Below are positions 8,709 through 18,076 of a DNA stretch of 64,000 nt, piece after piece. Under the pieces are notes generated by a model. It did no database searches. It was not told the DNA's origin and saw only the letters and a list, made by a program, of their open reading frames with translations. How positions within the stretch are numbered: the first letter of the stretch is position 1; each line of letters opens with the position of its first letter. The DNA is from a virus, in IMG/VR virus record IMGVR_UViG_3300042386_001493, positions 22,252 to 86,251 of that record; one strand, written 5' to 3'. A program made the translations under genes and the position numbers.

Positions 8709-9467
8709 AGGACTAACCTCCTTTGTAATCTTAATTGTACTAATGCCTTTAGCACTATCAACTAAGAACTTTAGTGTTTCTGTATTATTTTTGTCTCCCT
8801 TTTCAATAAAGCCAATGTTTTGCATTGCCTTTCCTGATGTAGGGCTTGTTTCGTTTTCAGACTCTGACACCATAACGATTCCAGTTTCTGAATCCCAAAA
8901 CACATTTTCAATTTCTGCCTTTGAAAGATATCCACTAACAACATTTTTACCATCTACCTTTTCGATAGATACAATGTTTGCAAATTGGTTTGCAGGATTA
9001 TCAACCAACGACAACTCAAATAAATCATATTCTTTAATTACACGTATAGTTTTGCTTAGTTCTTCGTTGTATGCGTCGTCCCAATTTTTAATGTTACCGC
9101 CAATAGAAAAACCTTTGTATGTTCCGTCTAAAACCTTTTCCCATGCATCTTGTGCACCTTTTGAAACATATGCTGAAACATATACTCCACTATAAAACTT
9201 CTTAACTGATGGATCAAAATAACGATCTTCTTTAAATGATACAATTTTTCCAACTGCGGATGGTTGGTGCATCTCACGCAAGTTTCCTCTAAAATTTTTG
9301 AATGCTTCAACGCTTGACTCTGTTGTTACGATGTCGCCTTGCTTATCAATATTATCTAAAGTAGCAAAACCAGAAACCATACGACGCTCTATGTCTACTT
9401 TACCAATAGGCATTGATAGGCGAACGCTGTCGCCAGTAGTTTCCCAATGAGCCTTATTTATTAACAT
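8148..9467 (-). CDS. Prohead protease with C-terminal scaffold domain
   Basis: The protein has 439 residues. Residues 1-165 show a herpesvirus/HK97-type maturation protease: GFATLDNIDKQGDIV, then H67 in REMHQP, S121 in GFSIGG and ELSLVDNPAN (E151/D156), a plausible His-Ser-acid set. Residues ~255-410 are rich in Ala, Val and Glu and then form a heptad-like coiled coil (LHEQIVALSKSLDTVSGEVKTV), as in scaffolding proteins. A second strong start lies inside the gene at 8708. Proteases of this type process scaffold and capsid inside the prohead. A TGGTATAAT lies 10 nt upstream of the ATG. Confidence 0.88.
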   Translation of the reverse strand: MLINKAHWETTGDSVRLSMPIGKVDIERRMVSGFATLDNIDKQGDIVTTESSVEAFKNFRGNLREMHQPSAVGKIVSFKEDRYFDPSVKKFYSGVYVSAYVSKGAQDAWEKVLDGTYKGFSIGGNIKNWDDAYNEELSKTIRVIKEYDLFELSLVDNPANQFANIVSIEKVDGKNVVSGYLSKAEIENVFWDSETGIVMVSESENETSPTSGKAMQNIGFIEKGDKNNTETLKFLVDSAKGISTIKITKEVSPMTETTEAVVDTAVEEVKVAPEAQPVAVEETVAVAEEAPAVEELALAKSSDGSADSSVEKTEEGEVVATETVVAKSDEVIVEAVTEIKNSLTNAFGDLATTVKSLHEQIVALSKSLDTVSGEVKTVSDEVKNVKGVFNEFGKRVDLVEQDTAFRKSGDLGEIVQFEPSKVQKSLWGGRFLTSTDLFN

Positions 9468-9477
9468 ATCGTTATCT

Positions 9478-9486
9478 ATTATACCA
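9478..9486 (-). promoter_or_regulatory. Extended -10 promoter TGGTATAAT
   Basis: TGGTATAAT on the minus strand lies 10 nt before the protease ATG. This would leave a leader of only about 4 nt and no room for a ribosome site, so the transcript would be near-leaderless. Confidence 0.5.
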
Positions 9487-9508
9487 AATATTATTACACT
9501 TATCTCAA

Positions 9509-11104
9509 TTATTGAGATGAGCGACCTTCACCCTGTGCATTACGACCAGAGATGGTTGTAGTAGAGTCAGAATTGTTATTTGTTCGTTCTGCATCTCTTT
9601 GACGATTTCCTGCCAAATTAGCCCTTGTATCAGTTGCCTGTCTTGCAGACATAACAAATGGCTCATCTCCATCGGCTCTTTGTGGAAGATCTAACTTTTC
9701 ACGAGCCTCATTTGGAGTCATAACCTGTGTTTTTACATAACGCTCAATAATTTGAGATTGAGCAATTTCATCTGTAAGTGTTAGTTCATTAAACTTAAGT
9801 TCAAGGATATCTGTTTTTTCACGAATAATTTTATTAACAACCTTTTCAAGATGCTTTTGTGCTGGACGAGATACTTGCTCTTTAAAGGTACGATCTTGTG
9901 ATAATGCCGCTGCAATTCCAGAATCTGCTCCACCAAGTTTAGAGATTGGAACCTGATGTGCAATTAGGATATCATCACGATTTTGTTTGCGATATTCTTT
10001 AAATGATCCTTCTTGAATACCGTTTTCAATTGGCTCCATCTTAAACTCAACCTTATTGTTTTCAGTATCTCCAGGAAGTGGGATATAAAGAGTTCTATGT
10101 GATTGAGATTTTAGTCCTGTTTGTAAAAATCTAAACATCTTGTCTTCACCGTCAGATGATAATTTTGCACCCTTTAAGGTTACGATGTATCTAGGAACTG
10201 CCTTGTTTTCAAAGTAGTCAATGTTGTATTGTGATGCTAATTGATCACCAATAAGTGATGGCATAGCAGCAACAATGTCTGGAATACCATAAAATGTATT
10301 TAATGGAGAGTATTCTTTATAGTGAATAATCTCATTTGGACGTGCATCATTAGTCATTGGGTTTGGATTTTTAGCACCAAAGTTTCTAAAATAAACTACT
10401 GAGTTGCCAATAATTTGAACAAAGCCATCATGTAAACGACGAACACGAACAGTGGTTGCAGGTATATGACCAACGTAGCCAATTTCACCAGTTACAGTTC
10501 TACCAATTTCAATAAACCCATTACCAGTTGCTTGAACATCTGTATAAAATTTTTCCATAGTCTTAGTAAATGAATCATCATCGTTAAGGTTTTCTAGCCA
10601 ATCCTTTAACTCAAGTTTCATTCTTTCAATTCTGTTACGAGCACGATCAACTGCTGCTTGATCTTCATTCATTTCAAACCTAAGCATTGTTCTATCTGCA
10701 ATATCAAAACGGTATCCAAGACCAACTACGTTTTCTACCTTAGCATCAATAGCAGCATGATTAGCAAATGATGTGTCATAGAAGTTGGCTAACTCATACA
10801 TGTTATATGGTGGAGTAATTACGTCAAATAGTCCGTAACCATTTCTATATACCGTGCCAGGATTAATAGCCTTTGATCCTGCATCTACTCCAGATGGTGT
10901 AGCATTAGCAGAATCTAAATATTCATTTGTTGCAAAGTTCATTGCCTTTGTAACATTTCTTGCAGTTTTTCTACGGAAATTTTGTTCTAACCCTGTAAAA
11001 TCTTTTAATGTATCCCAAGTTTTATTAAATGGGTCTTGTTGTGAAAATGGATTGTCATTTTTTTCTTGTGTGTTTAATCCAACTCTTACGTATTCTTCAC
11101 TCAT
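9509..11104 (-). CDS. Portal protein
   Basis: About 531 residues with the features of a phage portal of the PBSX/HK97 group: a long helical stretch near residue 155 (FEMNEDQAAVDRARNRIERM), VRRLHDGFVQIIGN, NEIIHYKEYSPLNTFYGIPD and an Asp/Asn/Ser-rich C-terminus. The portal ring is the DNA channel of the head. The start is uncertain. ATGs at 11107 and 11104 lie across the stop of the upstream gene and are preferred to one at 11122 that overlaps it more. No terminase is found beside it. Confidence 0.9.
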   Translation of the reverse strand: MSEEYVRVGLNTQEKNDNPFSQQDPFNKTWDTLKDFTGLEQNFRRKTARNVTKAMNFATNEYLDSANATPSGVDAGSKAINPGTVYRNGYGLFDVITPPYNMYELANFYDTSFANHAAIDAKVENVVGLGYRFDIADRTMLRFEMNEDQAAVDRARNRIERMKLELKDWLENLNDDDSFTKTMEKFYTDVQATGNGFIEIGRTVTGEIGYVGHIPATTVRVRRLHDGFVQIIGNSVVYFRNFGAKNPNPMTNDARPNEIIHYKEYSPLNTFYGIPDIVAAMPSLIGDQLASQYNIDYFENKAVPRYIVTLKGAKLSSDGEDKMFRFLQTGLKSQSHRTLYIPLPGDTENNKVEFKMEPIENGIQEGSFKEYRKQNRDDILIAHQVPISKLGGADSGIAAALSQDRTFKEQVSRPAQKHLEKVVNKIIREKTDILELKFNELTLTDEIAQSQIIERYVKTQVMTPNEAREKLDLPQRADGDEPFVMSARQATDTRANLAGNRQRDAERTNNNSDSTTTISGRNAQGEGRSSQ

Positions 11105-11468
11105 CATTACCATACTTATCATAGGTTTGTCGTGCTGCTACCCAAGCACCATGATCATTCATGGAAGGAATTAAGCCATTCTTCATTCTATCTAGTTGTT
11201 CAGAATGCTCTTCCTCGCTAATTCTTGTAAGTCCAGGAACAAATACTGCACTTCCTTCACCGTCATCACCGTAATGAATAGCAACTTTTTTTAATTCTGA
11301 AATTTTTGTAATATCACCACGCTCTGCTGGTATGTTTAATATGCTACCAGAGCCATCTGTAAACCATGAACCATCTGACTTTTTGTACACGTAAAGACCC
11401 CAATTGTAATCTTTTTCTATTACTTTGCGTCGGACATTGCCAACTTTTTTAAGAATATCGTTATTCAT
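11097..11468 (-). CDS. Conserved small protein upstream of portal
   Basis: A 123-residue protein of unknown function. It has a small beta-rich section (WGLYVYKKSDGSWFTDGSGSI) and a charged C-terminus, and it overlaps the portal start. The gene begins 18 nt after the LamG-like gene. A TATACT lies 7 nt before the chosen ATG, so it may also be read from its own near-leaderless promoter. Possibly a head or portal accessory protein, by position only. Confidence 0.6.
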   Translation of the reverse strand: MNNDILKKVGNVRRKVIEKDYNWGLYVYKKSDGSWFTDGSGSILNIPAERGDITKISELKKVAIHYGDDGEGSAVFVPGLTRISEEEHSEQLDRMKNGLIPSMNDHGAWVAARQTYDKYGNDE

Positions 11469-11486
11469 AACCATCAGTATAGCATA

Positions 11487-14400
11487 TTATAGGGCTGAAG
11501 CGACAGTCGTTGACCAAGTTACAGCCTGATATATTTGCATTTTGTCTGAGTCTACACTTAAACCACTTTCATCATCAAATATTATTTTATTAGTGCCTAG
11601 GTATGCTCGATAGATGTCTCCTGGATTTACTCCATACAAGTTTGATGATCCTATAACCAATGTTTCATACCAAGTTTTATTTGTTTGCCAATAGGACCAC
11701 GTAAAGTTAATGGCATCCTCTGTTTTTACCCTAAGCCAAGGTCTTGTAACTGTTCCCTGAATTTGTTGTAAATTATTTGCTTGATAGTATGCCACATTAT
11801 TAAAGAGTACAGGGCCATTAATATTAATTGCTCCTAAAAATTCATCAAAATTAAGTGCGGTAGAAAAAAATATTCCAAGAACTCCCCACTCTTTAGAAGT
11901 AAGGATTGGCTCTCTAACCTCTAGACCATTCCAATAATATTGAAAATCATCAACTATTTGACCAGTTGAAAGACTTTTTGCAAAAACTCTTGCTCTTGAT
12001 CCAGTGTCACTATCTGCTACTATGTAAAATTTAAAGGTATCTTCCTTGTAAATAATTTCAAACAATTCTGTTGGAACTGGTGGAAACTCATCTTCTGAAT
12101 ATCTAAGCCAAAGTTGTACTGCACTAACAAGATAATCTGAAGACAATGCCTGATTTATTGGTAAAGAAATACCACGATCTTCTAAAGAAAGAATATCTCC
12201 ACGAACTTGAATTCCAGAGTCTTTTGTTAAATAAAGGTATGGCGTAGTGCCTTTATAAATAGTAAAAGGGTTTTTAGATTTATAGTCATAATAAATTCCT
12301 GAACGTTTATAGGGAAATAAGTCAACTCCAAATCTTGTTCCAACAGGATTAAACGAGTTATCATTAAATGCTTGAGAGGCAAGTTGAAGTCTATTTAATA
12401 GAATTGGTTTATTTAATATTCCCCGTACTTTAAATTCTAAATGATAAACAATTGCGAGATCATTAAAATCTACAGTTTTACTTGGATAAACTATTGCATT
12501 ATTTACAACTTCAAACTTTGTTGTTTCCCAATTTTCATATTCATCTACATCAATAATGGAGTCACGTAAAACTGGTTGAGTAATGGTAAAATCACTATCT
12601 AATAAGTTAGCACCATCTTCGATATATTGAAAAGTTAAATAACATCTAACTGCAGAATCCGTGGTGTCATATTTATAAGTTTTTACAGCATTCTGATTGG
12701 CATCTTCGTAGTTATTCCATCCAGTTAGTAGTTGATTGTCAAATTGATAGTATGTTTGTTGAGTTGGTTGAAAATAATTTTGATATAAATCTGCGTAAGT
12801 CCAGGCTGAAACAGTTTCATTTTCTATTAAAGAGGTTGGTGACGGAACGCCTACGTTAAACTGTAAAAAATCTAAATCATAAAATTGATTGCCAACGTCA
12901 TTGGTTACAAACTGAGCAAAATAAGAAAGCGGCAGATAGTCTTGCCAAGATCCAGAGACGCCTATATCTAAAAAGTAAGAATCATAATTTTCTATAGGTA
13001 GTAGGGTGTAACTTGATAAATGATTAAATAATGCAATAGCATTCTCTTCTTCTGTGATACCAGAAACAGACATGTCGTCAAAAATTGCTATACCATCAGA
13101 ATTAAAATAATCAGATATAAGGGTTGTATTTTTTGTTGTAGCAAACCCAACAGAATACATTTTTCCTAAAAAGGTTTTGCTTAAAGAGCCATCTCCACCT
13201 ATATAAACTTTAAGTGAATTTCGACTACCAAAAAACGTAGAGACATTTCCGCCAAAAGTTTCTATTAATAACTCTATATTAATACCTGCAGAAAATAATT
13301 GATGGGATTCAATAACTTCAGATGTATATATTACTTGGTTGATATCGTTATAGTATAGGTTATATGTAATTACATTTTGATCTTGTTCAATTGAAAAATA
13401 ATTATTGTTTAAAGAATTATAAATTTTAAACAAGGTTTGATTAGAGTTAAGGTTGTGATTACTAAATACACCGTAAAAACAATCAACCTTAGTATTTAGA
13501 ATATTAAAATTATCAAAGTTAAGGTAGCAAGTTTTTGTATTCCAAGAACTATTAGGCCTAAAGGTTATAAAGGTTTCATCATCAATTGGTCCAGAAACGC
13601 TATTTTGAATTGACTTATTATCTTCATACAGTTCGGTTAAAGTTTTATCTGATAAAAAAATTTCTGGAAGTTCGTATTCAGGAGTTCTTAAAACTTTTGT
13701 TGTTGTTGTTAAATTATCAAAAGACCCTTGTTGCCATTGAGCAAAATCTGGATAACTGTAGTTAGCGGTGTAATCTGCAAAAGAATAATCAATAAATGCA
13801 GATGTTCCTCCGTAAGAAGAGTTAATTCCTTCTGGAGAAATAACTCCTTGTCCATAAACCCATCTCCTTTTTGCTACATTTATAGGAACCTGATAAGAAT
13901 AAATAGCAACACAGTCTATATCAATTGGAGTAATATCGTTATATGCATAAAATCCTAGCCAGTCTTGGCTTTTATTTGATTCATTACGTTCTTCTGGTAG
14001 TTCAAGGTTATCAGTTTCAATTGTTAAAGATATAACTTCTTCTCCATTTAAAATTAAACTTGCAGCATTTCTAATTAATCTAATTTGAATAAGCATTGGC
14101 CTAAACCATTCTCCAACAAAATGAGAAGAAAAGTTTTTACCTATTACTAATGTTAAAAATCCATTATCAGCATAAAGACCATCTTCTGATGCTATTGGAC
14201 CAAATATTTTTTTAGAAGTAGGAGAGTCTGAATTTATTCTTGCCCAAAACTCTACGGTGTAGTCTTTATACTGACCAACTTTATTTAAAAACCCTTTTCC
14301 TGGAACAATTAAGGATGGTTCTCCGCTAGGATTTGCTCTAAGAGTTGTTATATTTGATGCTCCATAAACTAAAGGTATGCTTGTATTTTTTGCAAAAAGA

Positions 14401-15134
14401 CTATTATCTGAAACTATATGATAGGCATTATCAAGAACATTGTTTCCAGACACTCCGTAGGCTGGTGAAGGAATTACTTGATCTGAAGTTAATGCTATTT
14501 CCGCTGGCATTGATATTGGGACAACCCCAAGTGATTGATAATTAAATTCTTCAGACCATTGACCAACGCTGACTCCATTTATATAATACAAATAGTCAGA
14601 GGATGTTGCACCACCAGTTTGAGAAGTTATTTTTATTACAACCCTAAGTGTTGTATTTTCACTGACTATTTCTGAAGTTTGTGAAACAAAAACCCAAGAA
14701 TTTTCTGTAAGATTTTCATAAGTTTTTAATTTTTGGACTACACTTGCTGTTGTTGTGTCTGTGTATTCAAAACCAATAGATATAGAGTTTATGTGTACGC
14801 TGTCAACGTATATGTGAGCACCTACACAAAATGTACCAAGATCTGCATTTAAGTCTGAAAAGTTTACTAACTCTGGGCTGATGCAAACAATATCTGCAGT
14901 TGCTCCTGCAGGAACAGTTCCTAATAGTTTATTTACTTTTACTGTAGAAAATGGTGCGTCTACGTCTGATGTTTCTAAAGAGGCGGTTGCTCCACTTACC
15001 GTCCAAAAACTTTGAATATCCTGATAGTTTAAATTAAATAAACTTATATAGTCAACAGTTTGATCCAAAGCCCATAGCGCCAGAGGATGCTCAGAAAATA
15101 TCTTTTCTGCATATAAGTTAGACGGGTTGGCCAT
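11487..15134 (-). CDS. Large LamG/concanavalin-like minor structural protein
   Basis: The protein has 1,215 residues. The N-terminus (MANPSNLYAEKIFSEHPLALWALDQ) matches the opening of large LamG-type minor tail proteins of actinophages. Around residues 285-420 there is a laminin-G-like jelly roll (YTVEFWARINSD, VIGKNFSSHFVGEW, LILNGEEVISLTI, GFYAYN) and a second such region lies near residue 520-680. Such domains bind sugars. Tail adhesins usually follow the tape measure, whereas here the gene lies between ribonucleotide reductase and portal. AGGAG lies 6 nt before the ATG. Confidence 0.8.
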   Translation of the reverse strand: MANPSNLYAEKIFSEHPLALWALDQTVDYISLFNLNYQDIQSFWTVSGATASLETSDVDAPFSTVKVNKLLGTVPAGATADIVCISPELVNFSDLNADLGTFCVGAHIYVDSVHINSISIGFEYTDTTTASVVQKLKTYENLTENSWVFVSQTSEIVSENTTLRVVIKITSQTGGATSSDYLYYINGVSVGQWSEEFNYQSLGVVPISMPAEIALTSDQVIPSPAYGVSGNNVLDNAYHIVSDNSLFAKNTSIPLVYGASNITTLRANPSGEPSLIVPGKGFLNKVGQYKDYTVEFWARINSDSPTSKKIFGPIASEDGLYADNGFLTLVIGKNFSSHFVGEWFRPMLIQIRLIRNAASLILNGEEVISLTIETDNLELPEERNESNKSQDWLGFYAYNDITPIDIDCVAIYSYQVPINVAKRRWVYGQGVISPEGINSSYGGTSAFIDYSFADYTANYSYPDFAQWQQGSFDNLTTTTKVLRTPEYELPEIFLSDKTLTELYEDNKSIQNSVSGPIDDETFITFRPNSSWNTKTCYLNFDNFNILNTKVDCFYGVFSNHNLNSNQTLFKIYNSLNNNYFSIEQDQNVITYNLYYNDINQVIYTSEVIESHQLFSAGINIELLIETFGGNVSTFFGSRNSLKVYIGGDGSLSKTFLGKMYSVGFATTKNTTLISDYFNSDGIAIFDDMSVSGITEEENAIALFNHLSSYTLLPIENYDSYFLDIGVSGSWQDYLPLSYFAQFVTNDVGNQFYDLDFLQFNVGVPSPTSLIENETVSAWTYADLYQNYFQPTQQTYYQFDNQLLTGWNNYEDANQNAVKTYKYDTTDSAVRCYLTFQYIEDGANLLDSDFTITQPVLRDSIIDVDEYENWETTKFEVVNNAIVYPSKTVDFNDLAIVYHLEFKVRGILNKPILLNRLQLASQAFNDNSFNPVGTRFGVDLFPYKRSGIYYDYKSKNPFTIYKGTTPYLYLTKDSGIQVRGDILSLEDRGISLPINQALSSDYLVSAVQLWLRYSEDEFPPVPTELFEIIYKEDTFKFYIVADSDTGSRARVFAKSLSTGQIVDDFQYYWNGLEVREPILTSKEWGVLGIFFSTALNFDEFLGAININGPVLFNNVAYYQANNLQQIQGTVTRPWLRVKTEDAINFTWSYWQTNKTWYETLVIGSSNLYGVNPGDIYRAYLGTNKIIFDDESGLSVDSDKMQIYQAVTWSTTVASAL

Positions 15135-15151
15135 AGTTCTCCTATCCTCTT

Positions 15152-15160
15152 ATTATAGCA
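15152..15160 (-). promoter_or_regulatory. Extended -10 promoter TGCTATAAT
   Basis: TGCTATAAT on the minus strand lies between the reductase stop and the LamG-like gene, 17 nt before its ATG, with a GGAG between. Confidence 0.5.
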
Positions 15161-15169
15161 GGATGAAGG

Positions 15170-17203
15170 CTAGTATAATTTAATTTCGCAAGCGTCTGTT
15201 GAGCAATACTTTTCAGACTCTGCGTCAAGATTATCCTTGCCATCATAGATAGCGGACCAATCAATTTTACCAATTTTTCCAACGTAAGAGTTATATTCTT
15301 CTCTTGTAATATTTGTATATGGTTGTTGAGGATAAGTTTTATTACCCATCGGCAGAAATGAAACTGCCTTTAATTGACCTTCATACATGTGTAATGCTGG
15401 AGCAATATGCTTAGTCTCAGATTCCTTGTCAAATGATAAAGTTACAGATACTCCATTGTCAGACCAATACTTTTGAGCGGTAGCAGCCAAACCAATCTTT
15501 TCAAAAAGACTTACATCTTTTTCAGAACGAGGATGTCCAGATGCTACTGGGAAATATACTACTGAAGTGTTTGCAGATACTACGTCATCTTCAATTTTAT
15601 ACCCTGCCGCTTTAAATAAATGCACCATTGGATCTGTATTGCCAAACCTTATAGCACGAAGATAGAATTCTCCTCCTGGACCCCAATGAACTCCTGGTGT
15701 TGCACCAGATAATAGGGAAACAGATCCTGAAGGTTTGACGGTAGTTACACGAATTGACTCACGTACACATAGCCATTCTGAGTATGAGTGATCGTATGCA
15801 CGAATCTTTTTATACCCTTCGTCCATCCACTCACGAATTACTGGCATACCTTTTGTGTCTGCAAATGATGCAATACCAGTTAGAGATGTTCCAATACGAC
15901 GATTACGTTGCATAATTCCATTTGTGGTTTGCCAATGTGTTGGCATAAGTGTAACGGTCTTACCATATAGATATGCAAACTTTAGTGTACGAAGAAAATC
16001 TTCTTTGTCTTCATGACGGTTTAAATGAACTTCTACAAGTGTGCATAACTCATAACTTTCTAATGGTTGTTCAGCGCAAGGATTAAATCCCATAACACGA
16101 GAATCTTTATAGTCTGCAGGATCTGCTAGTCTTCCATAATCTCTAGCAACGTCTAGCCAAATAAATCCTGGCTCACCATTGTCTGCAATTAAATTAACAT
16201 AGTCTTCATATTTTGTTCCAACCTCTGCAGCAATAGAATTATTAGACATCCATGCCCATCCTGGATTTTCTGAATCAAATGAGTTTCTGTCTGGAAAAAC
16301 CTCTGCATTTTTTAAATTAATAAAATCTTTGTCTTCTGGTAATCCTAAAGCCAAGGTAGCAGAACGACGAACATTTCCAGAAACAACACATGTACCAATA
16401 AGGTTAACAATATCTACAATTGCACGAGAATCAAGTTTTTCTCCTGCTCTACCGCCGATTACTGCGTCTATCTTGTTATGTAGTGCAATGAGTGGTGCTG
16501 GACCGCTAGCAACCCCTCCAAAGCCTTTTATAGGGGCACCTAGAGGACGGATAAGGTCGTAGTTAAACTTTTGTATAGCCTGATTAGGACGTAGGTATGA
16601 GTTTAATAACATTCTTACAGAGTCTACCCAACCTTCACGAGTATCTGGAATTTCCCATACATTTTCTGGCTCTGTAGGAGCATTAATAGTGATTTCTTTG
16701 TCTTGACCGACGGTATCAAAACCTACACCTATACCTAACATTAAAGCATCCATAACCCAAGCAAACAATGCTCCTGGATCATTACGATCAATATCACGAG
16801 TAGACACCATTGCACAGTTTTGTAGAGAAGCAGAGTTGCGCTTTTCCATAGTCATAGGAGTTCCAAATGCCCAAAGACCTCTACCTGGCGGAGTCCATTT
16901 TAAATTAAACATACGGTCATATGCTTCTTGAGCAGATTTTTGACTCTTGTTATCGTTCCACGGTAGACGATTATCTTTAGCGTGGTTTTTTTGTACTGAG
17001 TACATTCCTTCAATTACCCGCTTACAAACCTCATGCCATCTTTCTTTTGTTCCGTCTTCTTTCATACGAGAGTATGTGCGTATAAACGTAATTTCTCCTA
17101 ATGAATTAGAGCCTGCGTCTGAGAATCCAAAGGGTGCAGGAGTTAATGAGTACTTTGTTACAAAGTCCTCTGATAGACGAAATGAGAATACGCTTTCTGA
17201 CAT
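15170..17203 (-). CDS. Adenosylcobalamin-dependent ribonucleoside-triphosphate reductase (class II)
   Basis: A 677-residue monomeric class II reductase of the Lactobacillus leichmannii RTPR type. It makes deoxynucleoside triphosphates from ribonucleotides with vitamin B12 as radical source. Expected residues are present: C130 (LQNCAMVST) and C387 as the substrate-reducing pair, C376 and E378 in FNPCAEQP as thiyl-radical site, and a C-terminal shuttle pair C667/C672 (CSTDACE). No intein or frameshift is seen. It starts the leftward structural transcript, which is unusual because reductases normally sit with replication genes. B12 must come from the host or environment. The symbol is left blank because nrdJ naming varies. 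Confidence 0.95.
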   Translation of the reverse strand: MSESVFSFRLSEDFVTKYSLTPAPFGFSDAGSNSLGEITFIRTYSRMKEDGTKERWHEVCKRVIEGMYSVQKNHAKDNRLPWNDNKSQKSAQEAYDRMFNLKWTPPGRGLWAFGTPMTMEKRNSASLQNCAMVSTRDIDRNDPGALFAWVMDALMLGIGVGFDTVGQDKEITINAPTEPENVWEIPDTREGWVDSVRMLLNSYLRPNQAIQKFNYDLIRPLGAPIKGFGGVASGPAPLIALHNKIDAVIGGRAGEKLDSRAIVDIVNLIGTCVVSGNVRRSATLALGLPEDKDFINLKNAEVFPDRNSFDSENPGWAWMSNNSIAAEVGTKYEDYVNLIADNGEPGFIWLDVARDYGRLADPADYKDSRVMGFNPCAEQPLESYELCTLVEVHLNRHEDKEDFLRTLKFAYLYGKTVTLMPTHWQTTNGIMQRNRRIGTSLTGIASFADTKGMPVIREWMDEGYKKIRAYDHSYSEWLCVRESIRVTTVKPSGSVSLLSGATPGVHWGPGGEFYLRAIRFGNTDPMVHLFKAAGYKIEDDVVSANTSVVYFPVASGHPRSEKDVSLFEKIGLAATAQKYWSDNGVSVTLSFDKESETKHIAPALHMYEGQLKAVSFLPMGNKTYPQQPYTNITREEYNSYVGKIGKIDWSAIYDGKDNLDAESEKYCSTDACEIKLY

Positions 17204-17264
17204 TTATTATTTACCTTTCATAGCAAAATTGAGTGAGTACTTCTTATTTTACGAAGTGGTCTTA

Positions 17265-17273
17265 AGTATATCA
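17265..17273 (-). promoter_or_regulatory. Promoter for reductase and late module (TGATATACT)
   Basis: An extended -10 TGATATACT on the minus strand lies about 60 nt upstream of the reductase ATG in the 216-nt divergent gap. No good -35 box is seen. The rest of the gap is A+T-rich with nothing else recognised. Confidence 0.45.
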
Positions 17274-17380
17274 CAAATTTAAAAAGAAAAACACGCTTAA
17301 AAAAATATGTAAATCTTTTGTTGAGGGTTAGTGCTTTTGTTTTTTTAAAGTCTATATGTTATTTATAATGCTTGTTTTTA

Positions 17381-17389
17381 TGGTATAAT
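17381..17389 (+). promoter_or_regulatory. Promoter TGGTATAAT for the divergent glycosyltransferase
   Basis: TGGTATAAT is placed so that transcription would start near 17396, 24 nt before an ATG with a GGAGGTG ribosome site. This also rules out an in-frame start at 17372, which lies upstream of the promoter. Confidence 0.7.
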
Positions 17390-17419
17390 TATAGAAAGTT
17401 TACCACAGCGGAGGTGCCT

Positions 17420-18076
17420 ATGAATAATGTTTGGATAGTAGTTCCAGTTATTTCTAACGATATTGATTTAACATCATATGTTGATAGACTATCTGGCGGC
17501 TATACCGCCCCAGAAACATATGAAAAAACTGTTTTTAACCCTGAAACACAAGCAAGTGAAAAAGAAGATGTGGCTCATCCATATGCTGGTCAAGTGTCAC
17601 ATGATTTTTCAAATAAAATTATTTTTGTAAACAAAGTAGACGGGTACGGCGAGTATGAAGGCGTAGTTCATTTGGAAGATTTTAATGATATAGGCATATA
17701 TCGTTATTGGAATACTGGACTAGAGTATGCTTTTGCAAATGGGGCAGACTCAGTAATCTTAACAAATGGTGTTTTTGAATTTGATCCATTTGTAATTAAA
17801 GAAGCATATGATGAATTTTCTAAGGGTGAATCAGAGGTTATAAATATCTCTGATGGGGCTATGTTGTTAGTTTCATCATCTTCTAGCCTACGTGCTGATG
17901 AGCAATTTCAAATATGGTTTGGTGATAATGATTTTTATCGTAGAGCAGAGCCTGTATTAGGATATTCTCGTTCAGAATATTTATGGGGAGATTATTTAAT
18001 TGATTCTAGTTCTACCGAATCTTTTGATAGCATTGTTGCTTCTGATCAAGTAAAATATAATGCTAAGTGGAACTAA
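17420..18076 (+). CDS. GT-A-like glycosyltransferase-related protein
   Basis: A 218-residue protein beginning WIVVPVISND, like the first strand of GT-A (family 2) glycosyltransferases. It has GIYRYWNTGLEYAFANGADSVILTN in the region where such enzymes carry the nucleotide-sugar strand and DXD loop, but here the DXD is not clear (SVILTNGVFEFDP). Activity is therefore uncertain. GGAGGTG lies 4 nt before the ATG. It converges with, and overlaps by 14 nt, the next minus-strand gene. Confidence 0.55.
   Translation: MNNVWIVVPVISNDIDLTSYVDRLSGGYTAPETYEKTVFNPETQASEKEDVAHPYAGQVSHDFSNKIIFVNKVDGYGEYEGVVHLEDFNDIGIYRYWNTGLEYAFANGADSVILTNGVFEFDPFVIKEAYDEFSKGESEVINISDGAMLLVSSSSSLRADEQFQIWFGDNDFYRRAEPVLGYSRSEYLWGDYLIDSSSTESFDSIVASDQVKYNAKWN

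Noticed and set aside
8449-9195. 248-codon plus-strand frame
   Set aside because: Antisense to the protease/scaffold gene; Ser/Thr/Val-rich shadow of the Ala/Glu/Val-rich coding strand.
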